Positions 1 through 8,653 of a DNA stretch of 28,644 bases are shown here, piece by piece (position 1 is the first letter of the stretch; each line of letters starts with the position of its first letter). Under the pieces are notes generated by a model. It saw only the letters and a list, made by a program, of their open reading frames with translations, was not told where the DNA came from and made no database searches. The stretch lies in NCBI GenBank assembly GCA_964467935.1, contig CAYYKK010000061.1, forward strand, positions 1 through 28,644. Reading direction: 5' to 3'. A program made the translations under genes and the position numbers. Source of the DNA: CAYYKK01 sp964467935 (lineage in GTDB: Bacteria > Myxococcota_A > Polyangia > Polyangiales > Polyangiaceae).

Positions 1-180
1 GCCGAGCCCGGTGTAGCCGCTCGACGGCGGCGCGGGCGACGGCGCCGAGGGCGACGGACGCGCGCGCTCCGACGCGGCAGGCGCCACGCGCGATCGAGGC
101 GGGGGCGGCGCGGCGCACGCAGCGATCACGCCGACCGCGGCGAGAGCGACGAGCTGCCTCGAGCTTCGGGCGAGGGTCAT
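1..180 (-). CDS. Lipoprotein, N-terminal part (runs off the left edge)
   Basis: Reading leftward from an ATG at 178-180, the frame is open for 60 codons to the window edge. The first 22 residues form a lipoprotein signal peptide: a basic start (R5, R8), a hydrophobic stretch at residues 10-20, then the lipobox I-A-A-C with the acylated cysteine at residue 22. A Pro/Ala/Ser-rich linker follows, typical of myxobacterial lipoproteins. The functional domain lies outside the window, so no role can be assigned. The gene is divergent from the kinase at 263, with 82 bases between the two starts, so they may share a regulatory region. The lipoprotein reading is fairly secure; whether the protein is an enzyme or a structural protein cannot be told. 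Confidence 0.75.
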   Translation of the reverse strand, partial: MTLARSSRQLVALAAVGVIAACAAPPPPRSRVAPAASERARPSPSAPSPAPPSSGYTGLG

Positions 181-248
181 CGGCGGCTCATACCCGCCCT
201 CCGCGCGGGGCGAAAGGCGCCGAGAGCGCGCAGGCCGGCGCGTGTTGC

Positions 249-254
249 TATGAT
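249..254 (+). promoter_or_regulatory. Possible -10 box for a leaderless kinase transcript
   Basis: TATGAT stands 8 bases before the kinase ATG at 263 in otherwise very GC-rich DNA. If it is a sigma-70-type -10 box, transcription would begin within a base or two of the start codon and the mRNA would be almost leaderless. No Shine-Dalgarno sequence is visible before this ATG, which agrees. No clear -35 box was found, so this is a weak call. Confidence 0.4.
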
Positions 255-262
255 GGCGCCGC

Positions 263-2164
263 ATGATCGGAGACGCGCACCGCATCGCTCCGGGGCAGCT
301 CGTGAGCGGGCAGTACCGCATCGAGGGCCTCGTCGGAGAGGGCGGATACGGCGCGGTGTACGCGGCGACGCAGCTCCACGCGGGCCTCACGAAGGGGCGG
401 CGGGTCGCGCTGAAGGTGCTGCACCCGGACGTGCTCATCCGGCAGTCGGCGATCGCGCGCTTCTCGCGAGAGGCGCTCCTCGCGCAGAGCCTCCACCACC
501 CGAACACGGTGCGGCTCTTCGACTTCGGACAGACCGAGCGAGGCCTGCCGTTCATCGTCTACGAGTTCCTCGACGGCAAGTCGCTCGAGCAGGTGCTCGT
601 CGAGCAGGTGCGGATCTCGGCGAGGCGCACCGCGCGCGTGGCGACCCAGACGCTGAAGGCGCTCATGGAGGCGCACGCGGCAGGGATCGTCCACCGCGAC
701 ATCAAGCCCGCGAACCTCTTTCTCTGCGACTACGCGGGGGAGACGGACTTCGTGAAGATCCTCGACTTCGGGATCGCGGCGTCCCAAGCGTCGGACGACG
801 CGGGGCCCCTGACGCGCGAGGGCGCGAGCATCGGCACCCCGGCCTACATGGCGCCGGAGCAGGTGCTGTGCGAGCCGACGGACGGCCGCGCGGACCTCTA
901 CGCGCTCGGGCTCGTGATGGCCGAGGCGCTCTCGGGCGCCCCCGTCTTCAGCGGTCGGTCGGGGATGCAGGTCGCGATGCTGCAGGTCGCCGACGCGCCG
1001 GTGCCGCTCGGGGAGCACGTGACCGGCTCACCGCTCGGCGAGGTCGTTCGACGCGCGACGCAGAAGAAGCGAGAGGCGCGCTACGCCAGCGCGGCCGACA
1101 TGCTGGAGGCGGTGGAACGTGCCGCCATGGGGATGCAAATGCATCTCAGCGGTCCGTCGGCGTCACCGGCGACGCACGTGGTGCTCCAAGCGCCCGGCTC
1201 GGCGGCCGTGGAGACGATCGCGTCGATCGAAGAGGCGCCCACGGCGGGGATGCCGATTCCGACCTCGACGCCCCGATCCGACGCGGGGACGCCGACGGCG
1301 AGAGACGCGTGGGGCCCGTCGACGTCGTACGCGGCGACGCCGGGTCGCGGGATGACGCCCGCGCCGATGTCTCCCTCACCCATGTCTCCCGTGGTGCCGA
1401 CGGCCCGCTCGGCGGGCTGGCCGAGCGCGCCGAGCGGGCCCCCGCAAGGTGCGTCGCAGCCCCCGTCGCATCACGCGTCGGCCTACGCGCCGACGCACCT
1501 CGGCGCCTTCCAGAGCCCCGTCACGCCGTGGAGCGCGCCGAACGCCGTCGGGGGCGCGAACGCGCCGAGCGCCGCGCCGACGCCCGCCGGCCCGGCGATG
1601 CAGGCGGGCGCCGACGGTCCCGCGCGCGGCGCGACGCTCAGCGCGTCCTACCTGCCCGCGCGGGCCGCCCCCTCTTCGAAGGGCGTCTTCGTCGTGATCG
1701 CGCTCGGCGCCGTGCTGCTCGCCGCGAGCGGCGCCGCCGCGGGCGTCTACTTCTGGTTGGGCGGGACGACCGACGGCGGGCGGACCGCGTCGGGCTCCAA
1801 GAGCTCGCACAAGAGCGCGAAGGACGACCACGAGGCTGCGCCGAAGCCCGTCGCGAGCGACGGCCTCGACGGCTTCACGATCCGCGGCGTCGAGGCGCAG
1901 ACGATGCTCGATCGCATGGTCGAGGAAGGCTGGGCGTACCAGTCGTACTCCGAGGGCGACATCGGCGTGGGCTATCGCATCACCTACATCTTCGAGAAGA
2001 ACGACGTGACGGCGCAGCTCCAGTTCTCGCCGAAGTCGACGGTCGGATTCGAGATGGGCATCGGCTACGGGGTCCACGACGGCAGCCGCAGCGCGATGCT
2101 CACGATCATCGAGGACTCGGATCAGGAGAAGCCGCTCATGACGAGGCTGCTCCGGAAGTCCTGA
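263..2164 (+). CDS. Membrane-anchored Ser/Thr protein kinase (PknB/Hanks type)
   Basis: This 633-residue protein phosphorylates Ser/Thr on partner proteins. The kinase domain spans residues about 18-290 and is complete: glycine loop G25-E-G-G-Y-G-A-V, lysine K51, catalytic H144-R-D-I-K-P-A-N, D168-F-G and A197-P-E. Residues about 300-470 are a Pro/Ala/Ser/Thr-rich linker. A membrane helix lies at about 475-497, followed by an extracytoplasmic C-terminal domain (about 525-633) that I do not recognise. The start at 263 was chosen because the kinase domain begins 18 residues later; an ATG at 250 is out of frame. A second kinase starts 6 bases after the stop, so the two are probably co-transcribed. 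The C-terminal domain may be a sensor and resembles in outline the one in the next gene. Confidence 0.95.
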   Translation: MIGDAHRIAPGQLVSGQYRIEGLVGEGGYGAVYAATQLHAGLTKGRRVALKVLHPDVLIRQSAIARFSREALLAQSLHHPNTVRLFDFGQTERGLPFIVYEFLDGKSLEQVLVEQVRISARRTARVATQTLKALMEAHAAGIVHRDIKPANLFLCDYAGETDFVKILDFGIAASQASDDAGPLTREGASIGTPAYMAPEQVLCEPTDGRADLYALGLVMAEALSGAPVFSGRSGMQVAMLQVADAPVPLGEHVTGSPLGEVVRRATQKKREARYASAADMLEAVERAAMGMQMHLSGPSASPATHVVLQAPGSAAVETIASIEEAPTAGMPIPTSTPRSDAGTPTARDAWGPSTSYAATPGRGMTPAPMSPSPMSPVVPTARSAGWPSAPSGPPQGASQPPSHHASAYAPTHLGAFQSPVTPWSAPNAVGGANAPSAAPTPAGPAMQAGADGPARGATLSASYLPARAAPSSKGVFVVIALGAVLLAASGAAAGVYFWLGGTTDGGRTASGSKSSHKSAKDDHEAAPKPVASDGLDGFTIRGVEAQTMLDRMVEEGWAYQSYSEGDIGVGYRITYIFEKNDVTAQLQFSPKSTVGFEMGIGYGVHDGSRSAMLTIIEDSDQEKPLMTRLLRKS

Positions 2165-2170
2165 GCGGCG

Positions 2171-3505
2171 ATGCTCGAAGGACGCGTCGTCGCCGGCAAG
2201 TACCGCATCGAGTCGAAGCTCGGAGAGGGCGGCTTCGGCGCCGTCTTTCGCGCGCTCGACGTGCGCCGGGACGAGCGCGTGGCGCTGAAGCTCCTGCACG
2301 TCGACGCGCTCCTCCGCGACGAGACCCGCGCGCGCTTTCGACGCGAGGCGAGGCTCGCGCAGTCGCTGTCCCATCGGCACGTCGTGCGCCTCCTCGACTA
2401 CGGCGAGACCGACGACGGCATCCCGTTCATCGCGTGGGAGCTGCTCGAGGGGCGCACGCTCGAGGCCGCCCTGCGAGCGGACGGCCCGCTCTCGCTCGAT
2501 CGCGTGGCCGCGATCGCGGCCCAGATCCTCGACGCGCTCTCGGCGGCGCACGAGGCGGGGATCGTCCATCGCGACGTGAAGCCTGCGAACGTCTTTCTCC
2601 TGCGCACCACCGACGGGAGCGACGACGTGCGCGTGCTCGACTTCGGGATCGCGGCCGTCGGCTCGGAGCTCGCGTCGCAGACGCTCACGCGCGAGGGGAC
2701 GACCGTCGGAACCCCGGCGTACATGTCGCCGGAGCAGGTCCTCGCCGAGCCGCTCGACGGGAGGGCGGACCTCTACTCGGTCGGCCTGCTGATGGCCGAG
2801 TGCCTGTCGGGTCGGCCGGTGTACCGAGGCGAGACGGCGATGCGGATCGCGCTCGATCAAGCGTCGCCCGCGCCGCCGCCCATTCCGAGCGAAGTGCTCG
2901 CGACGCCGCTCGGCCCGATGATCGCGCGCGCGACCGAGAAGGATCGCGCGCGCCGGTTCGCGAGCGCGCGCGAGATGCAGACCGCCCTCGAGGGCCTTCC
3001 GGCGGCGCGAAGCAAGCCTCGGAGCGCCGTGTCGAACGCGCCCGAGCCCGCGCCGCGAGCGCGCGCGACGCATGGGTCGTGGGTCGCGGCCGCGATCCTC
3101 ACGCTCGGGATCCTCGCGGTGGGGCTCACCGGTTGGGTCCTGCTCGGACGACGCGCGCCGCGAGCGCCGACGACCGCGACGTGCGCGGGAAACGCGCGAG
3201 CCTCGCCGGGCTGCACGTTTCACGGTCGCTCGCTCGCCGACCTCGACCCGTTGATGGCGAAGCACGGCTACGAGCGCCAAGAGCTGCCGGTCCGGCGTCC
3301 CGACGAGCGGTACTTCCTGCGCGGTAGCACGGCGGTCGTGGTGCTCCTCGGTCCCGAGCCCGGTCAGCCGGTCACCGGCTCGAAGGGCGTGGTGCGCGCG
3401 TGCTCCGACGGCTGCTACCTCACGATCGCCTTGACCGATCCGTCGCTCACGCTCGACGCGCGGCAGCGAGCCGCCGAGGACCTCGTGGCGATCCTCACGC
3501 CGTGA
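2171..3505 (+). CDS. Membrane-anchored Ser/Thr protein kinase, second of a tandem pair
   Basis: This 444-residue kinase has glycine loop G18-E-G-G-F-G-A-V, lysine K40, H133-R-D-V-K-P-A-N, D157-F-G and the G-T-P-A-Y-M-S-P-E activation segment, so it should be active. A short linker leads to a membrane helix at about 304-325. The outside domain of about 115 residues holds four cysteines (C338, C348, C411, C415), suggesting two disulfides in the periplasm. The kinase domain is close to that of the upstream gene, and the outside domains share a GY/GW turn and overall size, so the pair probably arose by tandem duplication followed by loss of most of the linker. It is co-oriented with the first kinase (6-base gap) and convergent with the DnaJ gene. 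The substrate is unknown. Confidence 0.94.
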   Translation: MLEGRVVAGKYRIESKLGEGGFGAVFRALDVRRDERVALKLLHVDALLRDETRARFRREARLAQSLSHRHVVRLLDYGETDDGIPFIAWELLEGRTLEAALRADGPLSLDRVAAIAAQILDALSAAHEAGIVHRDVKPANVFLLRTTDGSDDVRVLDFGIAAVGSELASQTLTREGTTVGTPAYMSPEQVLAEPLDGRADLYSVGLLMAECLSGRPVYRGETAMRIALDQASPAPPPIPSEVLATPLGPMIARATEKDRARRFASAREMQTALEGLPAARSKPRSAVSNAPEPAPRARATHGSWVAAAILTLGILAVGLTGWVLLGRRAPRAPTTATCAGNARASPGCTFHGRSLADLDPLMAKHGYERQELPVRRPDERYFLRGSTAVVVLLGPEPGQPVTGSKGVVRACSDGCYLTIALTDPSLTLDARQRAAEDLVAILTP

Positions 3506-3511
3506 CGCCGC

Positions 3512-4438
3512 TCAGAGCTTCAGATCGCTTCGAGGATCGGTCGTGAACGCGCGGAGCGCCTCGATCGCCTTGTCGAGCTCGGGGCCCTCTCCGTCCGGGA
3601 GCCGAATGAGAAACTTCACGTAGAGGTCCCCCGTCGGCCGGCCCTTGCGCGCGACGCCCTTGCCGCGAAGCCTCATCACCTGACCGCTCTGCGTCCGGGG
3701 CGGCACCTTGAGCGCGACCTCGCCGTCGAGCGTGGGGACACGAATCTTCGCGCCCTCGTAGGCCTCGACGACCGTGATCGGCACCTCCATGTGCAGATCG
3801 TCCTCCTCGCGACGGAGGAACGGGTGCGGCTCGACCTTGACGACGAGGTACAGATCGCCGGGCAGCGCGCCGGGGATCTGGCTCCCCTGCCCCTCGACCT
3901 TGACCCGACCTCCGTCGCTGACCCCAGCGGGGATGCGCACGGTGAGGCGCTCGCCCGGCCCACGCGATCCGAACGCCACGGCCGTGCCGCGGAGCGCGTC
4001 GAGGAAGGACACGGTGACCGTCGCCTCCTGATCCGGCGCCTTCGCCGGCCGCGCCGCCCGACCGCGGTTCTGCCGGCTGAAGAGATCGCCGAAGAGATCC
4101 CCGAGGTCACCGCCGCCGTTGCCGCCGACGAAGAAGTCCTGAAAGCCGGCGCCGCCGCCGCCTCCTCGCCCGCGGGCGAAGTTCTTCATCATCCGGGCGC
4201 GCTCGGGATCGAAGCCCTGCTGCAGGCTGTCGTCGCCGAACTCGTCGTAGAGGGCGCGCTTCTCCTTGTTGCCGAGCACCTCGTGCGCGCGGTTGATCTC
4301 CTTGAACCGATCCTCGTTCGCCTTGCCGGGGTTCTTGTCGGGGTGGTACTGCACCGCGAGCTTCCGGAAGGCCTTCTTGATCTGGTCTTCGTCCGCCGAC
4401 TTCTGCACGCCGAGCACCGAGTAGAGGTCACGAGCCAT
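3512..4438 (-). CDS. DnaJ-type co-chaperone without zinc finger (CbpA/DnaJ class B)
   Basis: The 308-residue protein stimulates the ATPase of a DnaK/Hsp70 partner and delivers unfolded substrates. Residues 1-70 are a J domain with the HPD motif at 32-34. Residues about 75-140 form a Gly/Phe-rich region with repeated G-D-L-F. Residues about 145-300 form the two beta-rich substrate-binding domains. The four C-x-x-C-x-G-x-G zinc repeats of class A DnaJ are absent, so this is a CbpA-like class B protein. No dnaK or grpE lies nearby. The ATG at 4438 is the only credible start, because an in-frame TAG lies six codons upstream. Neither a CIRCE element nor a Shine-Dalgarno sequence close to the ATG was seen; a possible sigma-70-like promoter is listed separately. 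Confidence 0.95.
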   Translation of the reverse strand: MARDLYSVLGVQKSADEDQIKKAFRKLAVQYHPDKNPGKANEDRFKEINRAHEVLGNKEKRALYDEFGDDSLQQGFDPERARMMKNFARGRGGGGGAGFQDFFVGGNGGGDLGDLFGDLFSRQNRGRAARPAKAPDQEATVTVSFLDALRGTAVAFGSRGPGERLTVRIPAGVSDGGRVKVEGQGSQIPGALPGDLYLVVKVEPHPFLRREEDDLHMEVPITVVEAYEGAKIRVPTLDGEVALKVPPRTQSGQVMRLRGKGVARKGRPTGDLYVKFLIRLPDGEGPELDKAIEALRAFTTDPRSDLKL

Positions 4439-4450
4439 GGAACGTCGTCG

Positions 4451-4478
4451 AAGCTAAGTCGGTTTCCTCCCGTTGCAA
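4451..4478 (-). promoter_or_regulatory. Possible promoter of the dnaJ-like gene
   Basis: On the minus strand TTGCAA (4478-4473) and TAGCTT (4456-4451) are separated by 16 bases, close to a sigma-70 layout, and the -10 box is 12 bases before the ATG. The AT-rich boxes stand out against the GC-rich background. Assigned by eye, with no experimental support. Confidence 0.4.
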
Positions 4479-4626
4479 ACCCGGGACCGGTCGCCGAGCC
4501 GCTCATCCGAGCAGCCACGTTGCGAGGGGCCCACGCCCGCTCCAACTTGAGCGAACATGGTCGGGCGGCACCGCGGAACTCCGCCCTCGGTGCGCTGTCA
4601 CTGCCCGCCGACCGCCCGCGAATCGC

Positions 4627-6435
4627 ATGCCCCACCCCGACGAGAAGAGAGAGCATCCGATCCCGGACCTGCTCCACCCGACGCCGGTCGCGCGCGTGGA
4701 TCTCGCCGCGCTCGAGCGCGCGCTCGACTTCGCGTTCGCGAGCGGAGGCGCCGAGAGCGCCCTCGGGACGTGCCTCGACCGAGCGTCCATCGCCCCGTCG
4801 ACCTGGGAGCCGGCGACGTTCGAGCGCGACGTCTTCCTCGACGATCTCGTCCGTCACGCGTTCCCGATCACGATCGACGGCCTCACCCTCTCGCCGAACC
4901 AGCGCCACCTCGCGGCCCTCGTCAGTCGTCCGCCCGCCGACCCGTCGACCGTGCGCCTCCGGCAGGACGTGCTCGCCGAGCTCGTCGCGCGCCCCGAGCT
5001 GCGAGCGGCGCTCGAGGACCTCTACCTGAAGCTCCGCGACCTCGGCGGCCTGCTGGGACCCGTCGACGTGGGCGAGGACTACGCGATGAACCGGCGCCGC
5101 GTCGACACGCTGCTCGTCGTTCGCGACGTGGTGCACTCGATGGCGGAGCGGTTCTCGGACGCGGGATCGGCGCTGTCGCGGCTCGCCTCGTTCGGCGCGA
5201 GCGTTCGCGACTCGGAGGCGTTCCAACGCCTGTCGAGCCTCCTCGACTTCGAGGGCAGCATGGCGAGCCTCGACGTGCGCTTGCGGCTCGGTCGAGACGG
5301 GACGCTGCGCTCGTTCGACATCGTGAAGGTCGACGAGAACGTCGCGAACCCCTTCTACGACTCGCCGTGGCGGCGCCTCGTCGCGCGCGTCGTCCGCTTC
5401 TTCCGCGGCTACCGCTACAAGGACGACGAGGTGCTCGAGGAGCTCATCGACGGCGTCTTCGCGCCGCTTCGACGCGAGGTCGTCAAGCTGTTCCAGCTCG
5501 TGGGTGACGTCGAGTTCTACCTCGCCGGGCTCGGCTTCGCCGAGCTCGCGGCTTCCCGCGGGCTCGCGGTGTCGTTGCCGACGATCGCGCCCGCCCCGGC
5601 GACGGGCGAGCGGGTCGCGCGCCGGGTGCGCGGCCTCTTCAACCCGCTGCTCTTGCTCGAGCCGCGCGCGCCGGTGCCGTGCACGTTGGCGTTCGACCGT
5701 CACGACGCGATCGCGATCCTCTCGGGGCCGAACTCGGGCGGCAAGACGAGGCTCCTCCAGACGCTCGCGATGACGCAGATGTTGGGTCAAGCGGGGCTCT
5801 TCGTCCCGGCGGAGAGCGCGGAGCTCGTGTTCGCGCACGGCCTGTTCGTGTCGCTCATCCAAGACGCGCGCGCCGATCAGCGCGAGGGCCGTCTCGGCAT
5901 GGAGCTCCTTCGCATCCGCGAGCTCTTCGAGCGCCTGAGGCCGGGGGGGCTCGTCGTGCTCGACGAGCTCTGCTCGGGGACGAACCCTTCGGAGGGGGAG
6001 GAGATCTTCGAGCTCGTGGTGTCGTTGCTCGCGGAGCTCGAGCCGCAGGCGTTCATCACGACGCACTTCCTCGACTTCGCGGCGAGGCTCGCGGCGGGGA
6101 AGTCGAAGACGGGCGGCCTCACCCGAGCGGCGAGCAAGCTCACGTTCCTCCAGGTCGAGCTCGACCACGACGAAGAGCCGACGTACCAGTTCGTCCCCGG
6201 GGTCGCGAAGACGTCGCTCGCGCGCAAGATCGCGGTTCGCCTGGGGGTCACGCGCGAGAACCTCGAGCGCCTCATCGAGCGGAGCCGCCAACGCTACGGC
6301 AGCGCGGCAGAGACGGGCGCCGACCGCGTCAGCGGCGAAATCGAGGGGGCCGCGCCGATCTCCGGCGACCGCCCCTCGGCGCCACCCTCCGCGCCCGGGG
6401 ATGAGCGCGGAGAGCGCGCGGTCGGCGCACGCTGA
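4627..6435 (+). CDS. MutS-family ATPase lacking a recognisable mismatch-binding domain
   Basis: The 602-residue protein carries the C-terminal MutS ATPase domain (residues about 340-560): Walker A G367-P-N-S-G-G-K-T, Walker B V-V-L-D446-E447, the following C-S-G-T-N loop, and a T-T-H-F switch. Residues about 1-330 are mostly helical and look like the MutS core/lever region. The N-terminal mismatch-recognition domain of true MutS and the C-terminal Smr domain of MutS2 are both missing. The tail after about 560 is low in complexity. Known MutS relatives of this short kind have mostly unknown DNA or RNA substrates, so a role in mismatch repair should not be assumed. The gene stands alone on the plus strand between DnaJ and the cysS pair; the start was chosen as the first ATG preceding the conserved helical region. 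Confidence 0.85.
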   Translation: MPHPDEKREHPIPDLLHPTPVARVDLAALERALDFAFASGGAESALGTCLDRASIAPSTWEPATFERDVFLDDLVRHAFPITIDGLTLSPNQRHLAALVSRPPADPSTVRLRQDVLAELVARPELRAALEDLYLKLRDLGGLLGPVDVGEDYAMNRRRVDTLLVVRDVVHSMAERFSDAGSALSRLASFGASVRDSEAFQRLSSLLDFEGSMASLDVRLRLGRDGTLRSFDIVKVDENVANPFYDSPWRRLVARVVRFFRGYRYKDDEVLEELIDGVFAPLRREVVKLFQLVGDVEFYLAGLGFAELAASRGLAVSLPTIAPAPATGERVARRVRGLFNPLLLLEPRAPVPCTLAFDRHDAIAILSGPNSGGKTRLLQTLAMTQMLGQAGLFVPAESAELVFAHGLFVSLIQDARADQREGRLGMELLRIRELFERLRPGGLVVLDELCSGTNPSEGEEIFELVVSLLAELEPQAFITTHFLDFAARLAAGKSKTGGLTRAASKLTFLQVELDHDEEPTYQFVPGVAKTSLARKIAVRLGVTRENLERLIERSRQRYGSAAETGADRVSGEIEGAAPISGDRPSAPPSAPGDERGERAVGAR

Positions 6436-6447
6436 GCGTCGGCGCGA

Positions 6448-6911
6448 TCAGCGAACCGGCTCGAGCGAAGGGCCGCGGGTCGCCGAGACGAGCGCGTCCT
6501 GCCACGACGAGCACAGGCGATACACGTCGAGCTGAGCGCCGTAGAGGACGCGCGCCGCGCCGAGCGCGAGGAAGACGACGCTCGACCCGGCGAGGATGTG
6601 GACGCCCCGCATGAGCCTTCGGTTCAGCTCGCGCCGCTCCTCGGCCCAGCTCAAGAACGCCTGGCGCGCGCCCGGCTCGAAGCTCGTCACGTCGGCCCAG
6701 TCGTGGAAGACGTCGATCTTCGACGTCGCCGCGACCGCGAACGGGTGAAACTCCCGCAGGTAGAACTCGACCATCGGCTGGCGCGCGAGGCCGCTCGCCC
6801 GCGTGACGACGAGCTGCGGCGAGCGCACCTCGAGGACCATGCTCCCTCGCTCGTCCTCGAACGTCCGCGTGCGATACGGACCGGCCGCGCCCCGAGGGGG
6901 CGAGCCCAGGG

Positions 6912-6915
<4 letters not shown>
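6448..6915 (-). CDS. Small STAS-like conserved protein coupled to cysS
   Basis: This 155-residue protein starts with GTG (6913-6915), which overlaps the TGA stop of cysS (6912-6914) in the sequence GTGA, so translation is probably coupled. Residues about 25-140 alternate strands and helices and resemble STAS/SpoIIAA-like small domains. They include a conserved-looking F-H-D-W segment and a hydrophobic stretch (H-I-L-A-G-S-S-V-V-F-L-A-L-G), which is more likely a buried helix than a membrane span. No catalytic motif is visible. The STAS assignment rests on general pattern only. Its position behind an essential gene guarantees expression but does not reveal function. Confidence 0.65.
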
Positions 6916-8462
<1,547 letters not shown>

Positions 8463-8477
8463 GGTTGGCGTCATGGC

Positions 8478-8504
8478 AATACAACGACGGGACGGGGCTG
8501 TCAC
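8478..8504 (-). promoter_or_regulatory. Possible cysS promoter
   Basis: On the minus strand GTGACA (8504-8499) resembles a -35 box and TGTATT (8483-8478) a -10 box, with a rather short 15-base spacer. The predicted transcript would start at or just before the second in-frame ATG (8462), giving a very short leader. No T-box riboswitch leader, as often found before Firmicutes cysS, could fit here. Assigned by eye. Confidence 0.4.
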
Positions 8505-8603
8505 CGGAGCCCTGACCCCGCGGGACGGCTTTCGGAGGCTCGTTTCGCGACGGCGGGCGCGCGACGCGGTTGCGGCCTCGCCCGGGCCTTGCTTTGCTGC
8601 GCC

Positions 8604-8622
8604 TCGGTCGCGACGCGACCGA
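8604..8622. promoter_or_regulatory. Perfect palindrome upstream of acyl-CoA dehydrogenase (operator candidate)
   Basis: TCGGTCGC-gac-GCGACCGA is an 8-bp perfect inverted repeat with a 3-base centre, ending 31 bases before the dehydrogenase ATG. The length and symmetry suit a dimeric TetR- or FadR-like repressor, a common type of regulator for fatty-acid oxidation genes. No such regulator is encoded in the window, so the binding protein is unknown. A hairpin in the mRNA leader is the alternative reading. Confidence 0.4.
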
Positions 8623-8653
8623 CGCACGGGCGGGGCCAACCGAGGAACGGAAG

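Noticed and set aside
250..3327. A 1025-codon open frame covering both kinases.
   Set aside because: It is a shifted frame with an Arg/Ala/Gly-rich product; the kinase frames have all catalytic motifs.
3489..3539. Inverted repeat CGATCCTC/GAGGATCG at the kinase-dnaJ convergent junction.
   Set aside because: The loop is about 35 bases and both arms lie inside or at the end of coding sequence, so a terminator hairpin is not convincing.
4464..4470. GGAGGA-like sequence on the minus strand before the dnaJ-like gene.
   Set aside because: It lies about 27 bases before the ATG, too far for a ribosome binding site, and an in-frame stop excludes an earlier start.
6424..6450. Small palindrome ACGCTgAGCGT at the convergent junction after the MutS-like gene.
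   Set aside because: The stem is five bases with a one-base centre, too small to form a hairpin.
8463..8639. Upstream extension of cysS in the same frame.
   Set aside because: The added residues are basic and unlike the family's N-terminus, and a likely promoter lies within this stretch.
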